NCBI GenBank assembly: GCA_013399305.1
Contig: VXAI01000191.1
Coordinates: forward strand, 889,191-953,190
Source: Rostratula benghalensis
Lineage: Eukaryota; Chordata; Aves; Charadriiformes; Rostratulidae
Direction: 5' to 3'
Length of the DNA: 64,000 bases
The notes beneath the pieces were generated by a model. That model ran no database searches and was not told where the DNA came from. It saw only the letters and a program-made list of their open reading frames with translations. Below, one piece after another: positions 50,070 to 62,043 of this stretch. Numbering within the stretch: position 1 is the stretch's first letter; the number at the start of each line of letters is the position of its first letter. The position numbers and the translations under genes were made by a program.

Positions 50070-50990
50070 GTGTGCCTGAGAAGCTCTTTTGATCCTCCTT
50101 TCTTCCAACATGAAACAAATTCCCATTCCCCAGAATCAAAACACGGTACTTTGTGTTGTTCTGGGAAGCTTGGGTAAAATTATTTTTGAGCTGTGACTAA
50201 TGTTAATATACACATTCTGCACAAGGGGCCACGCACCTTGCTCTTTTACAATATCTTTCTTTTTTTTTTTTTTTCCTGACTATAATAAACATCATAGATA
50301 AATTTTATCTTTCACAGAAAGAAATAGGTTGAGAAACACTGTGGTGACAGTTAAGTATTATTTCCTGGCTTATAATGGAAGTCTAAATTCTAGGTAATCA
50401 TATCGTGTCTTCTTGCTTAATCTCAACCAGACCATCTGTCTTTACTTCCAGCTCCTGTCTGCCTCCTGATAATGTTGGGACAGATGGGACAATGCTGAAT
50501 GAGTTCTACCCTATTTCTACTGAATATGTTATTTAGCGAACTTTTTTATATTTCACTTATTACTATTCATTTTATTTTTTATAAGCCTGTATATGCATCC
50601 TTCACTGTTTTTATAATCCAGTTAATCTTTTTGTTGTTTAGGACACTTAGAATGAATGAGGTGCCATAAAACAGTGCCATCTTGTGGCACCCATCAGTTA
50701 TGTAACTATTTCCTGCTTGAAAAAGCTTTCATAAAGTCAGCATTTTCAAGAATGTTAATTTTTGTTGTGATATAATAAGCACCCCTAATTTTAAGATCTT
50801 CAAGATTATTCTTGAAAAGTTGTCTGAGAAAAAAAATTTCCCTGTTTACCCAGGAACATTTTTGAGATATTTTATTTAGCTTTTGACAATTTTTTTTTTC
50901 ATATTGTTAAATGAAAAGAAAAAAACCTACCTTTTCTAAAAGACATTTCAGGATTTGAAAGTAAGCAAATTGTCTAATCATGCTATGAAA
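50070..50990. other. AT-rich unassigned DNA
   Basis: Contains a T15 run (50260-50274). Nothing else recognised. Confidence 0.5.
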
Positions 50991-51435
50991 ATATGTTGTT
51001 AAAAGGGTAGCTTGACAGGTTGCCCTGATAAAAATGGGGTTCACGGGGTTCATGCCCTTTTAAAATGGGTGAAGAGTGTCCTGGATCCCAACGTACTGCA
51101 GACAAAGCAGTGAATATCTGAATTATTGAGATGGTTTCAATAATCTATATAAGCTTACTTCTAGCTAGTCAGGTGGCTTTCTGCCTGCGCCAGCCCCTGT
51201 TCCCCACCTTTGTCCCCCTCCCAAGAACTGTGGAACTAATCAATTCTCCCCTTTTCCTCTGTGGTGCTCCTGATGGGAATGTTAGCACCTGGGGAGGAGG
51301 AATCGGGTTCCCTGTTTATAAGCATGATATGCACTCAAAATAAACTAAAGGATTAGAAGGAGGGCCTTCTCTTGACTTCTGTTCTCTGCGTGACCTTGAG
51401 TTAAAAAAAGGTAGTGTGAGATTCTCAAAAACACT
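50991..51435 (+). mobile_element. Possible retroviral LTR-like block
   Basis: A TATA box (CTATATAAGC, 51145-51154) is followed 190 bases later by AATAAA (51339-51344) and then GACTTCTGTTCTCTGCGTGA, the order and spacing of U3-R-U5 in a plus-strand LTR. The sequence between is more GC-rich than its flanks. I could not find clear TG...CA borders or a target-site duplication, so the limits are rough and the call is tentative. A non-LTR promoter-like stretch is the alternative. Confidence 0.4.
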
Positions 51436-51739
51436 TGGCCTTGACCTAGTTCTCCTCTAATTAAATCATTCCTAAAACTCCCACTCACTAAGAGGTCATT
51501 TAGGCCATCACTGCAGACTTTAAAATTAGTTCTGTGGCTTATTTATGCTTCAATTCCTCCCCTCTGCATAATGGCTGAATAATTACCTGCTCTGTAGGAG
51601 TTCTACAAAGCTTCATTAGTGTTGGGTAACACTAACTACAGAAGTGCAAAGTGGTGCGTGCTTCTCCTGCAGTTACACTTGCTGCGTATCTGCCTGCATG
51701 ATGTTTTGCTGAACAGCCCAGAAGAGGGATTCTCCAGCT

Positions 51740-51957
51740 TATAGAATTTCATTAAGATGTTATCTCAATAATGAATACCATGGCTTCTGTGATATAATTA
51801 TTAATTAAATAATAACTGCAGTTAACCAGTTTTTCTCTGGGAATTCACTTAACAGCACACCACAGCAAGATTACAATTATATTACAGCAACAAAATACCT
51901 ACTGCTGTTCAGTTTATATTCAACCAATATGTATGTATTTTAATGAAGGCGGAGAAT
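51740..51957. promoter_or_regulatory. Candidate conserved non-coding element
   Basis: Repeat-free sequence dense in ATTA cores (ATAATTATTAATTAAATAAT near 51792) followed by CTGCAGTTAACC. Conservation is not measured. Confidence 0.2.
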
Positions 51958-52585
51958 ATAGTGGGGTGCATTAGTAAGACCACAGCCAGGAGGAAGAAGG
52001 ATGAGACTGCTGCTGTCTATTCAGCCTATCACTTGGAAGACTGTGTCTGAAGTACTATGTCCAATTGTGTGCTCCCTGGTACAAATAAGACAGTGATTAA
52101 TTGAAATGAGTACAGCAGAGGGCCATCAAGATTATCAGGGGGCTAGAGTACATGACATCAAGACAGTTGTAGAGAGATGAGTGCATCTAGCCTGAAGAAG
52201 AACAGGCAAAGGAGGATGTAATTGCGTTTTTTTTCAACTATTTAGTGGGTGTTTATACAAAAAATGGACACAGATTCCTCTTGGAGGTAAACAGCCTCCA
52301 ATGTGAAGGGTAATGGGCACAAACTGCAGACAGTTAAAATTCTAATTGAGTAGTAGGACGAGACCAATTGCCACAATTAAGGTGATGAAACTCTGGAATG
52401 GATTTCTCAGAAAGGCTCTGGAATCTTCATCCTTAAAGAGACACAGAGTTTGGCCTGATAAGGCTCTAAGCAGCCTTGTGGTTTCAAAGTTGGATTCAAC
52501 TATGAGATTGACTCTACTTTGAACGGGGAGTCAGATCACATGACTTCCAAAGTTCCATTTCAACATAAATTATTCCACAATGCTC
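51958..52585 (+). mobile_element. Old, diverged CR1 fragment (plus orientation)
   Basis: Degraded CR1 blocks occur in the right order: AGCAGAGGGCCATCAAGATT, TAGCCTGAAGAAGAACAGGC, GGTGATGAAACTCTGGAATG, and ACTTCCAAAGTTCCATTTCA with a remnant tail. Identity is clearly lower than in the other copies, indicating an old insertion. Confidence 0.75.
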
Positions 52586-53321
52586 TCATATTGTTTCAAT
52601 GAACACATTTTAACATTGACAAAAATGACAGGAACATTCTTCTTAAGCAGTAAGAGCATTGGCTTCTTCATCTTTCATAAATATTAGTATTTTTGTTTCC
52701 TCTTTTATTGGAGCACAATGACAATTGCACTGTGCCATCTGCACAATCTGCATTAATAACTCTAGTGCTGCTGATTTCATTTTTTGAATATCAATGGCAT
52801 GAGATAATTTCCCACTTTCTTATTCTATCTCCCAGCAATGTGTTTCTTTCTCTATAAACTCTTAATATCATAATTCAGATTGCTGAAATAGTCACACCGG
52901 GATGAGAAATAAAAAAAAAGCAACAAAAAACCACCATTTTTTATTCCAGAAAGCAAAGCCTCTAAGGAAATTAAGAGGAAGTTTTAGGATGAAAATATTT
53001 TGACATTCATAATGACTGCTCTTGCTCTACCCTTTGCAGATATATACTATTATCTAGACCCTTATGTTCTTGATATATTCACAATAAAATCCAAAGTAGA
53101 AGGTATTTATTTACTGTAAGCACTGTAGACTGTATATTCCATTTGGTCTACATATCTCATGCTAGTAAAGGAAAAATGAAAATTTTCCTGAGATGATTTC
53201 TGTTTGACACATGTTTGTGACTCCATGTAAGTAGCTTGAATTTTGGGGCATGTAGGTAGAACCACTCTCAGGTAGAGTTCTAGACAGGCTCTATTTTGCT
53301 CCCTCCCTCTGCATTAACTTA
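52586..53321. other. AT-rich unassigned DNA
   Basis: Nothing recognised. Confidence 0.5.
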
Positions 53322-53546
53322 GTCACAGAGTCATGGAATTGTCAGAGTTGGAAGGGACCTCTCGAGATCTTCTAGTCCAACTCCCCTGCTAAAGCAGGAT
53401 TTCCCAGAGCACGTTACTCAGGACAGCATCCAGGCGGGTCTTGAAGGGGACTCCACAACCTGCCTGGGCAGCCTGTTCCAGGGCTCTGTCACCCTCACCG
53501 TAAAGTAGTCTTGCCTTTGACCTCAGCAACATCTCCATGTCGCCTT
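53322..53546 (-). mobile_element. CR1 LINE fragment (minus orientation)
   Basis: Reversed CR1 tail (ACAGAGTCATGGAATTGTCA), then GTTGGAAGGGACCTCTCGAG, TCTAGTCCAACTCCCCTGCT and CTGGGCAGCCTGTTCCAGGG in the expected reverse order. 5'-truncated. Confidence 0.93.
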
Positions 53547-53578
53547 AATTTTCAGGGAGAAATCAGAGGGTCTGTGAC

Positions 53579-53597
53579 AAAAAAAAAAAAAAAAAAA
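53579..53597 (+). repeat. A19 homopolymer
   Basis: Nineteen A residues, about 30 bases beyond the CR1 fragment and not part of its tail. Confidence 0.95.
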
Positions 53598-56500
53598 GTC
53601 AATTCTGAAAGAAATTCCTCTATCTTATTTCCTTTGTCTTATTTCATCTTCAAGGTATAGCTGGGACAAGACTACTTTTGTGCTCAAAAGTATTTGGTAC
53701 AGTTCTCTTCATAACTGTACTCAGCTCCACACAAGTAATAGCTGTACATTAGTGACTCAGAACAGGTAATTAAAATATATTGTCATTTTTATCCTAATGA
53801 TTTGCATGAAATTCCTGTCATAAAGCTAATCTTAGCAAAATTAATATTAAAAATATATTTAAGAAGCAGCTAATAAAAGCCAGTGGTAACACCGCTTTAA
53901 TGTCGCAGTTTACATTTATGTAGTTGGGAAGACATAGGCGTAGGGATCTTGGGGATTACAAGATGATATGAGATTGTGTTTTGCTCATACAAGTGTAATA
54001 GTCTTTAAATGGGAAAATATTGGAGTCAGTGGAACCAGACCCTTTGGAGAACTTCAATTGGGATTTCTGAAGGACTAAATATGGCACAGTGTGGCTGCTG
54101 CATCACAAGACAGGGTAACAAGCCTACAACAAATGTGGAAGGTTAAAAACCTGTTTTTACAACTGTATCTTCTCCACTAAGTAAACACGAGGCTGACAAT
54201 TGGGCTTTTCCTTCCACGGGCATGTTCTGGACAGTGCTTACCCGGTGTTAAGAGCAGGTTAGTGACTGAAACACAAGCATGCAGCCCTGCCACTGACCAC
54301 TGATTTATGTTAGCACTTCAACCGTGGTATGCAATCTGTTGACATACTGAGCATGTCGCGTGCGTTTAGAAACAGAGGATAAAGCATACGTCAGTCACCT
54401 ATGTTTTGTGAGGTTTGGAAGGATATTTATGCAAAACATGTGCTGTCCTTGTAGGTGGGGGAAAAACCTGCCACCCTCAGCTTGTTTGTGAAAAATCTGT
54501 TCTTCAACCTAGGGATGGGTATTAGTGCAAGCTGGCACCATCCAGCAGGTGGTGCTCAGTACTAACAAAAGGAAATTAAAAAAAAAAAAGAAGAATCAGG
54601 GAAAGCATATTTTTGTTGTTGCTTACATTTTCCTGTGACTAACAGCTATTTTGGTGTCATTTTTTTGGTGTGTTTTATCACCCTGCAGCCAATATTGCAA
54701 AGTCTTTCACAAGTGACTGTAATGAGTTTTAGGTGGTACATAGGTGAGGTAGTGTTGATTAGCTGTTGACAGATCTTCTGCAAGATCCTTAATGGCATCC
54801 TGCAGGATTCAGACTGCTTTGAGATTCCTATAAACCAGACTCCACCATAATGTGAGTTGAAATGACAGTTAATTGCTGTGGAAAAGCACTAGAATTTTAA
54901 AGGTAAATCCTGCACATCCTTTAGAGATCTAGTCCTAGTACAAACTACTCACTACATTAAATAATATTTGGCATGAGTCACATATTTTAAATGCATGAAG
55001 TCAGCATTAATAAAACCCCTTAGAATATTTCTTGGGATATTGATTAGAAAAAAATAATGTAAATAAGTCAATTATTGTTTATATTCACAAGTGACTGTCT
55101 TCCCAGTTGATTTGGATATTATAAAGCAAAGCCAGATAAATTTCAGATATTTGTTTTGTCTTTGTATAAGTAAAAAAGAGCCTTGAGGTCTGTTGTCAAT
55201 GGGATCTGACAATAACTTTGGAAAGTGCCTATAAGATTTTTAGGAGGCTGGACCTGTCACATCTCCACCCCTAAGGGACAGCATAGAGCCATTGGCATCC
55301 AGGCGGTGCTGCGGAGTCCATGATGAGGACACAGACTGGCTTTTCACACTCTCTGAAGACATCACGTTGGAAGTTGTGTCCTTGCTGCCATACACAGTAA
55401 AAACTTCTTGCTGTTGGGCTGGTGCAGAAATGCCAGGACATTTCCTCAGGGGCAGTCATTCCCTTTCTGGTGCACTGCTCTCATCTCCTGTGCAGGGTCT
55501 AACTTCATGTTTCATTTAAAGACACCATTGTGTTGACATTTCCTCCTCTTTTTCTTTTCCTCCTCCATCAGTGCAGAGAAGAACTGTTATAATCCCAGGC
55601 TCAGGGAGAGATCAGAGGCAGCTATTTGAAGTTACTGATAATAAATCAATGGATACTGAAACCTCTCCCTTCAGAAATCAGGTTAATCTCAGATCTCACT
55701 ACATTTAAAATGTAGAAATCTTTATTCTGGTCTGTACCTTAACACAAAGATTGATGTGTAAATGCAGAAACAGGGGAAAAAAGAATAGATTTAAAAAATT
55801 GATTTTTTTTTTTGTTTTACTAAATAAAAATCTTCTGAAATTGGAGACCTTGCTCCTCCTACCTTTATAGGGCTAAAAGTGAGTGCAGAATCCTTATGAC
55901 AGATTCTTCCCATAAATAATGTTGCTAGTGCCTAGGACCTAAGCAGTGGGTATAGGAGATATATTGCTGTGTTCTAAAGTAATCATGCAATGTCATAAAG
56001 TAAATTAACCTTTGGAAATCCCCCAAATCTGTCTACTCACAGCAATCACAGTACTGGCATATAAAACCTAGCAGAAAAATGTACCATCATAAAAGCCTGT
56101 AGAAAATTGGGATTTTGACAAGTTTGTCATTGACAATATGCTTTTATTTGCTCAGCGGTACCTTTTCTCAGTTGTAATATATGTATAAATACACACATGT
56201 ACTTTTCAAAAAGAAAGGTATGTTAAGATTTTCAGGAATGACATCAACAATTTATAGAACATTGCACTGAGGTAATTTGCTGTCTCTTAAAGGCCAGTTC
56301 TATGCAGTTTTTCACAGGTAGGAGTTGGTAATAATAGTAAACACAACTTTAAAAAAATAATATACTAAGGGGCTGATAGTGAAGGAGTAAGCAAAGACTA
56401 AATTAAACTCATTTATTTAACAAAATCCTGCAGTCTTGACCTAGCTCCTCTCCAACAGACTGCACACAACCGTATAGCATCTCAGTAGGCTGTGTGTCTG

Positions 56501-57320
56501 CATTTGATGGCTCTGTGGCCCAGAGACAACATTTTTATCGAGTTTTCTTCCTGGTTCAGAATACCTGAAGCACATCCAGGAACAGCAGGTACTCGGCAGT
56601 CTGCCCACCGCCCCAGCATGAGCAAGAGTAAGGGGTGCTTGGGGATAGGGGAATGGATGGGCACAGAGAATCAAACTTGAGGTAGATTTAATGATACTGC
56701 CTCCTAGTGGGCATATTGCCCCCAAGCTTGGAGAGATGTTGGAGGATTTGTCTTGGACAGATGTTGTTGGAGATTTCCAGGAACAGGCAGGGCATTGATC
56801 AGTGCTGCTGTGTGGGAAAAGGATCCCAGTGCTCAACATCCCTCCCAGGACATGCCTTGTTCTGCAGTGCAGGTGTATAAAGCCACCATGGAGAAGGAAG
56901 AGACAGCTGTAGATTCAGTGTCCTGATAATGAGGGCAATCCAGCAGAGCTGAGAAGGCATACAGCAGTCTGCGTGATAAAAAAAAGACAGTTATTAAGAG
57001 AGTCAAACCCTCCAGACTTCATCCATACTCAATGCAATGATGTGGAGACCCTCACGTTAGTGTCTCAAAGTGACCAGAGGTGCAATGATCAGATGAAACA
57101 AAATAAATTAAATAGGTCATATTAATCAAATTAAAAGTATTCATTGTAGAAGTTTTTTTGATGCTTCTACATTGCAGTGGTCATTCCATCCATGTGTAAA
57201 TTAGGGATTCTATCAGATGAGAAGTCTTCTGTTTCCAGGGTCATTCATAGTTTCTGGGATTATATCAAGTAAGATTAAAGTAGAATTAAACAAGATCACT
57301 GTGCTAGGACTGTGTTAGCA
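53598..57320. other. AT-rich unassigned DNA
   Basis: Short frames only. At 56876-56881 TATAAA is followed by an ATG in ideal Kozak context (CCACCATGG, 56888), but the frame closes after 12 codons. A slightly GC-richer patch at 56440-56930 has no recognised identity. Confidence 0.5.
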
Positions 57321-57510
57321 NNNNNNNNNNNNNNNNNNNNNNNNNNNNNNNNNNNNNNNNNNNNNNNNNNNNNNNNNNNNNNNNNNNNNNNNNNNNNNNN
57401 NNNNNNNNNNNNNNNNNNNNNNNNNNNNNNNNNNNNNNNNNNNNNNNNNNNNNNNNNNNNNNNNNNNNNNNNNNNNNNNNNNNNNNNNNNNNNNNNNNNN
57501 NNNNNNNNNN
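57321..57510. other. Assembly gap (190 N)
   Basis: One hundred and ninety Ns. The right flank begins TATTATATTATGTTATTAG, suggesting that an AT-rich simple repeat caused the break. The 77-codon frame reported across it is an artefact. Confidence 0.99.
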
Positions 57511-60500
57511 TATTATATTATGTTATTAGTTTGATTATATTTTAAGCATCAAGCATAGTCATTTCACTGGGGTGAATGTTCATGCTTTATAGAATAAATA
57601 GACTTTAATTTAGGAGTAGAGTTAAAAATTACTTTGGATTAAGGTAGAGAGTGAATCTAATCTGCAGTAGTTATTCCTGAATACCAATGTATTTAGAAAT
57701 CTTCATTAGAGTATTTTATCCTTTGTCCAGATTAGCCAGATATCAAATCAACCTAAATGTGAATAAGATACTTTTATTTCAAAAAAGGTATAATCAGAAG
57801 GAGTTGCTGAATTAATTTCATGTGTAGACAAGCTCCCAAGCCAGTAAAAAAGCAGGGAGTATCAACAGTGTTCTGAAAGGGGAAGAAATAATTAAATAGA
57901 AATACAAATGGAATCTGACAGGAGGTTGAGTCTGAGTATTTATAGGTGACAGGGTGTTAATGTATTAGGCAAAAGGAAACACAGAGCTCGTTTCTTTTTC
58001 TAGACACTGCACAAAAAACAGTTTAGTAGGAACATATCCTATCTACAGTGCTGTGTTCCTTCTCCAGCTAAAATGGAGCAGCCTTAGGAAATGAAGTCCA
58101 GATCATCTTTATTATCCTGTATAATACCTCAGGGGGCTGGGGAAAGGCTGGTGAATGTAATTCCAGAGAAGAAGATGTCTGCAGTAGCATGATTAGGATA
58201 ATGTTTTGTGCCTTTCTAGTGCTGACTTTTGCTGCCCTATCTTCAAAAATCACTGGACCTCTTTATTAACAGATATGAGTCTTTCAGATAATGCCTGATG
58301 AGTTAATGTCGCACAGGTTCAGGTAGAGATCTACACACAGCTGCTTGGAAGTAGAAAAGCAAGATGTTACTGTCTGAAATTATCTGGCCAGTTATTAATG
58401 GATGAAATGAAACACCCCTATAAGCAAATCTTCTTTGTGACCTTGCAACATAAAACTCAGCTTGGCATGTTGTGATAAAACATTTAGAAAGTAAAGGCTC
58501 CCAGTGTGAGTCCACGTGATCTACTATGTTCTTTATGTCACGTGAAACAGGCTGAACTCTCATGCTCAGCTCTTGCTCTGATTCACATAATGGTTTCAGA
58601 TGGGGTGAAAAAGTCATCCTGTCTTTTCTTCAGTCTTCCTTCTTCCTGGTCCCTGGTGGCAATTTATGGCAACCACTAGCACAGCTCTAGGATCTGAGTT
58701 GCTCAAGAAAGGATTGCCACAGGTTTTGCTGTGAATACACAATCCAGATAACCTGAAATCAATTTTGACCCTGAACTATGCTTTGGGAAAACTATCAGAT
58801 TTTTCATGTTAATACCATACAGCTATTTTTTCAAGCTATCCTGTAGAGCTTTTAACTTTTTTTTTAACTGTAAGGTGAGGATCCTTTTAATGGGAAATAT
58901 GGATGTTACAGTATTTCAGCACATTTATATCCCATATGATTAACTACATGAAAGCATACTGTAGCATTTATAAAAGATAAACTCTCATTTATCCAGAGGC
59001 GATTTATCCAGCTTGCAGATTAGACACTGGAGCTTGCTCTGCTTGGACTATTAATTATGAATCCAAGCATTGTTGCATGTAAAGTAAATTATATTTCTTC
59101 CAAGGCTAGCAGCATAACCACTTTGCAAACCCCAAGACAACTGCCTGTGGGTAACAGCCTGCTATCGTGGCACTAAGCTGTGCACATGATAGCTGGAGTT
59201 CTAGAGGTTACAGTGAAAAGACTTGTGGCTCTATTCCATTTCAGCTCTTATCCAGAAACATTGATTAATTTTGCCTGAACACAAGCTCTGCAGGAGATGT
59301 GCTAACTCCTGCAAATTCTCTTGTGAGTGTTATTTCTAGAAAAAAAAAAAATAATCCAGAGAATTCATTCTACAATGATATACCATGCATGGAATTTGTA
59401 GCAAAGAAACAGAATTTGTATTTTCTAAACTGAACCAAATCATTTTGTCTTAACAAGTACTTAGCCTTAAAACACAAATCCTTACAATGAACAAGATTTC
59501 ATATACTCATATGGAATATACTTTCATATGTTCATTTTTTTAATGCTGTTATCATCATTCTCAGAAATACTTTGTCTTCCAGAAGGAGAGAGAAAATGTA
59601 GAAGGATATTATTTACCATCTTCTCCTTGTATCTCTTATTAAAATGATTTTTTTTAAAGTTCCATTGTTAGCATTTAGATGCATCACAGTTTTCCAAAAA
59701 CATCATAGCATGCCATTTCCTTAGAATCTAGCCATAGCCGATCTAACCATACCCAGAGTGTACTGACTATTGTATAACAAATACATATAGCTGCTTCCCT
59801 CCAAACATGGCAGCTGTAAGAAATCATGTGATTACAGGAATTACCTGGCTTTTAAAAAAGATGTAAGCTTGACCTATTTTGTTATTGGAGAAAAGGCCTA
59901 AAAATATGCTGAGATGCACCTTAAGTATGCAAAAACTAGACTAAATAAAATGAGGGGCACTCACAGCCCTGCAGTTTATGAGTACAACCACCATATAAAC
60001 ACTCTGATATTCTAAGCTGTTTTTTATGCTGAGGTCATTAAATTTGTATTTAAGGTTGTATGTTTGAGAACATGCTCCACACCACTATGGTTTTAGGACC
60101 AAGACAAGAAGAACTTAAGTCCTTGAAAGACTTATCTGTCGTAGGAAGCTTGCAGCCAACCTCCTACAGCAGTGTGAAGCGTGGGGCTGTAGAAAGCTAA
60201 CACCCTTTGGGGTTTATTTGAGTGAATTTTGTAGAATTAGTCCTCTAAAATTATTGTCTCCTTTATCTGATCTACATCTCCAGCTTTCTCTTCTGTTCTC
60301 TTGCTTTGATAACTCTGTTCACAGAGCAGTCTCATTAAGCATGCGAGAAACAAAAAATAAAGCTGTCTTGAGCAGTTGCTTGGTAACTCTATGTATTAAA
60401 ATGCTTCTAATATTCAAGAGATACGTGGATTACAATAATAAAAATACAGGAATACAGCAGGGAATCACTAACAGCTGTTAGGGATTTAACACCCACATCC

Positions 60501-61986
60501 AGATGCTTGAAAAAAACATGATGTACTAATAAGCAATGGATTATTAGCTGTTTGAGTAATTACTTTGGATTTAGCAAAATGATCTCTGATATGATGGATC
60601 TTCAAAAATATTTTGCATTTTTTTTGTGAATACTCCTTACTATAAACACTTAAAAACACATTATAAAACTTAAGGTAATGTATTTTAAAATTATTGTCCA
60701 ACAGCAATGTTGAAGAATGTAGATATATGAAAGAAATAACAGGTGTTTCCACAGAAATCTTTCTACAGAATTTCTACAGATCCTATTCAGGATCTGTTGC
60801 TTTGTGTTTGATTTTTCATACAAAGATCATAGCAAACATTTGAGCAAAGAAGGTTAAGGAGAAAAATATTGTGAAAAGATGCAGTACTTCTGTGAGCGTG
60901 TGTGATTTTTAAAAATAATGTGTTTCATACTAAACCAAACTTTCTTTAGTAGTGGAAACCAGGATTCATAGGATTTAATATTCATAGACAGAATCTTTAT
61001 TCTAAAACCAGCAAAAAGAGTACTTGGGTTCCTCCCATACTGACTAAAAGATGAGTTATTTTAGCATTTAACTACAGTGACTGTACTGGAGCCTTACTTT
61101 CTTCTGGAGCTGTTGTGGACACCAGCCACAGTCTGAGATGAGGCATCAACTCTGGAGGTTGGAGGTTAGGAAAGTCCCCTGAGAAGTCAAACACTGACTT
61201 TCTAATCCATTCTCCAAAGACTGTGAACACATGTTTATACAAACCTGAACAGATAGTCAGGAAAGAGTAAAAGGATATTGCATCCTAGCAGCCGATACAT
61301 TATTGAGAATTTAAAAAAAAAAAAAAAAGTCCTAAACCAGAGGTAGAAATTAATCTCTAGTTAATTTTCTAACTTTTAAGTTGCTATAGCGAGAAAAAGG
61401 AAGGTGAAGTACCACTATATTTATTGGGTGAATGTTGTAAATGGAATTCAGTTACCTATACAGTTCTCTGGTGCCATTTCAGATGGCTGAGACCATCCTG
61501 TAAGGTCTGTAGCTGCAACTCTAGAAGGAAAGACATGTGTCTTCCATAGGTCCTGTGTCATATCTATTAGCCCCTTGTAGATGCCTTGTGGTCTTCCTAA
61601 GACACCTCAAGTGCCCTAGACATCTAGGCATGTTCTGTTGGACTGAGCTGGAGATGGCTGACTTCCTGTAACACCCAATGCAGATCAAGACTAATCCAGT
61701 CAGTGGAGCCTAGGCAGTACTTCACCTCTTCTAAAGCAGAAGGTCTTAGGTACCCCAGGGCATCTCAGATGACATAACATGCCTGTGCTACTGAGGAGCT
61801 CCTCCGAGCTGTGCAGACAGCAGCTCCATTCTGGCTGTGACTATTATTGTCCTCCAAGCTCCAGTCTCTGTACTGACAAAATCTCTGTAACAAGAACTCA
61901 GCGCGAGTAGGCATAAATTTAGGTGTTTTAAATGCAAACTGGATCCTAACTAATTTTTGCATGTCCACTGGGTCAAGTACCTCGTA
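57511..61986. other. AT-rich unassigned DNA
   Basis: No exon or named repeat recognised. An A16 run lies at 61313-61328. Confidence 0.5.
61313..61328 (+). repeat. A16 homopolymer
   Basis: Sixteen A residues. Confidence 0.95.
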
Positions 61987-62043
61987 GAACCATAGAATCA
62001 TTCAGGTTGGAAGAGACCCTTGGGATCATCAAGTCCAATCATC
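61987..62043 (-). mobile_element. Short CR1 3' tail fragment (minus orientation)
   Basis: AACCATAGAATCATTCAGG followed by TTGGAAGAGACCCTTGGGA and ATCATCAAGTCCAATC, the reversed terminal 55-60 bases of CR1. A very short 5'-truncated insertion. Confidence 0.92.

Noticed and set aside
56876..56926. TATAAA followed by an ATG in ideal Kozak context
   Set aside because: The frame closes after 12 codons and no splice donor or CpG context follows. Probably chance.
57312..57545. 77-codon frame made mostly of X
   Set aside because: It exists only because translation runs through the N gap.
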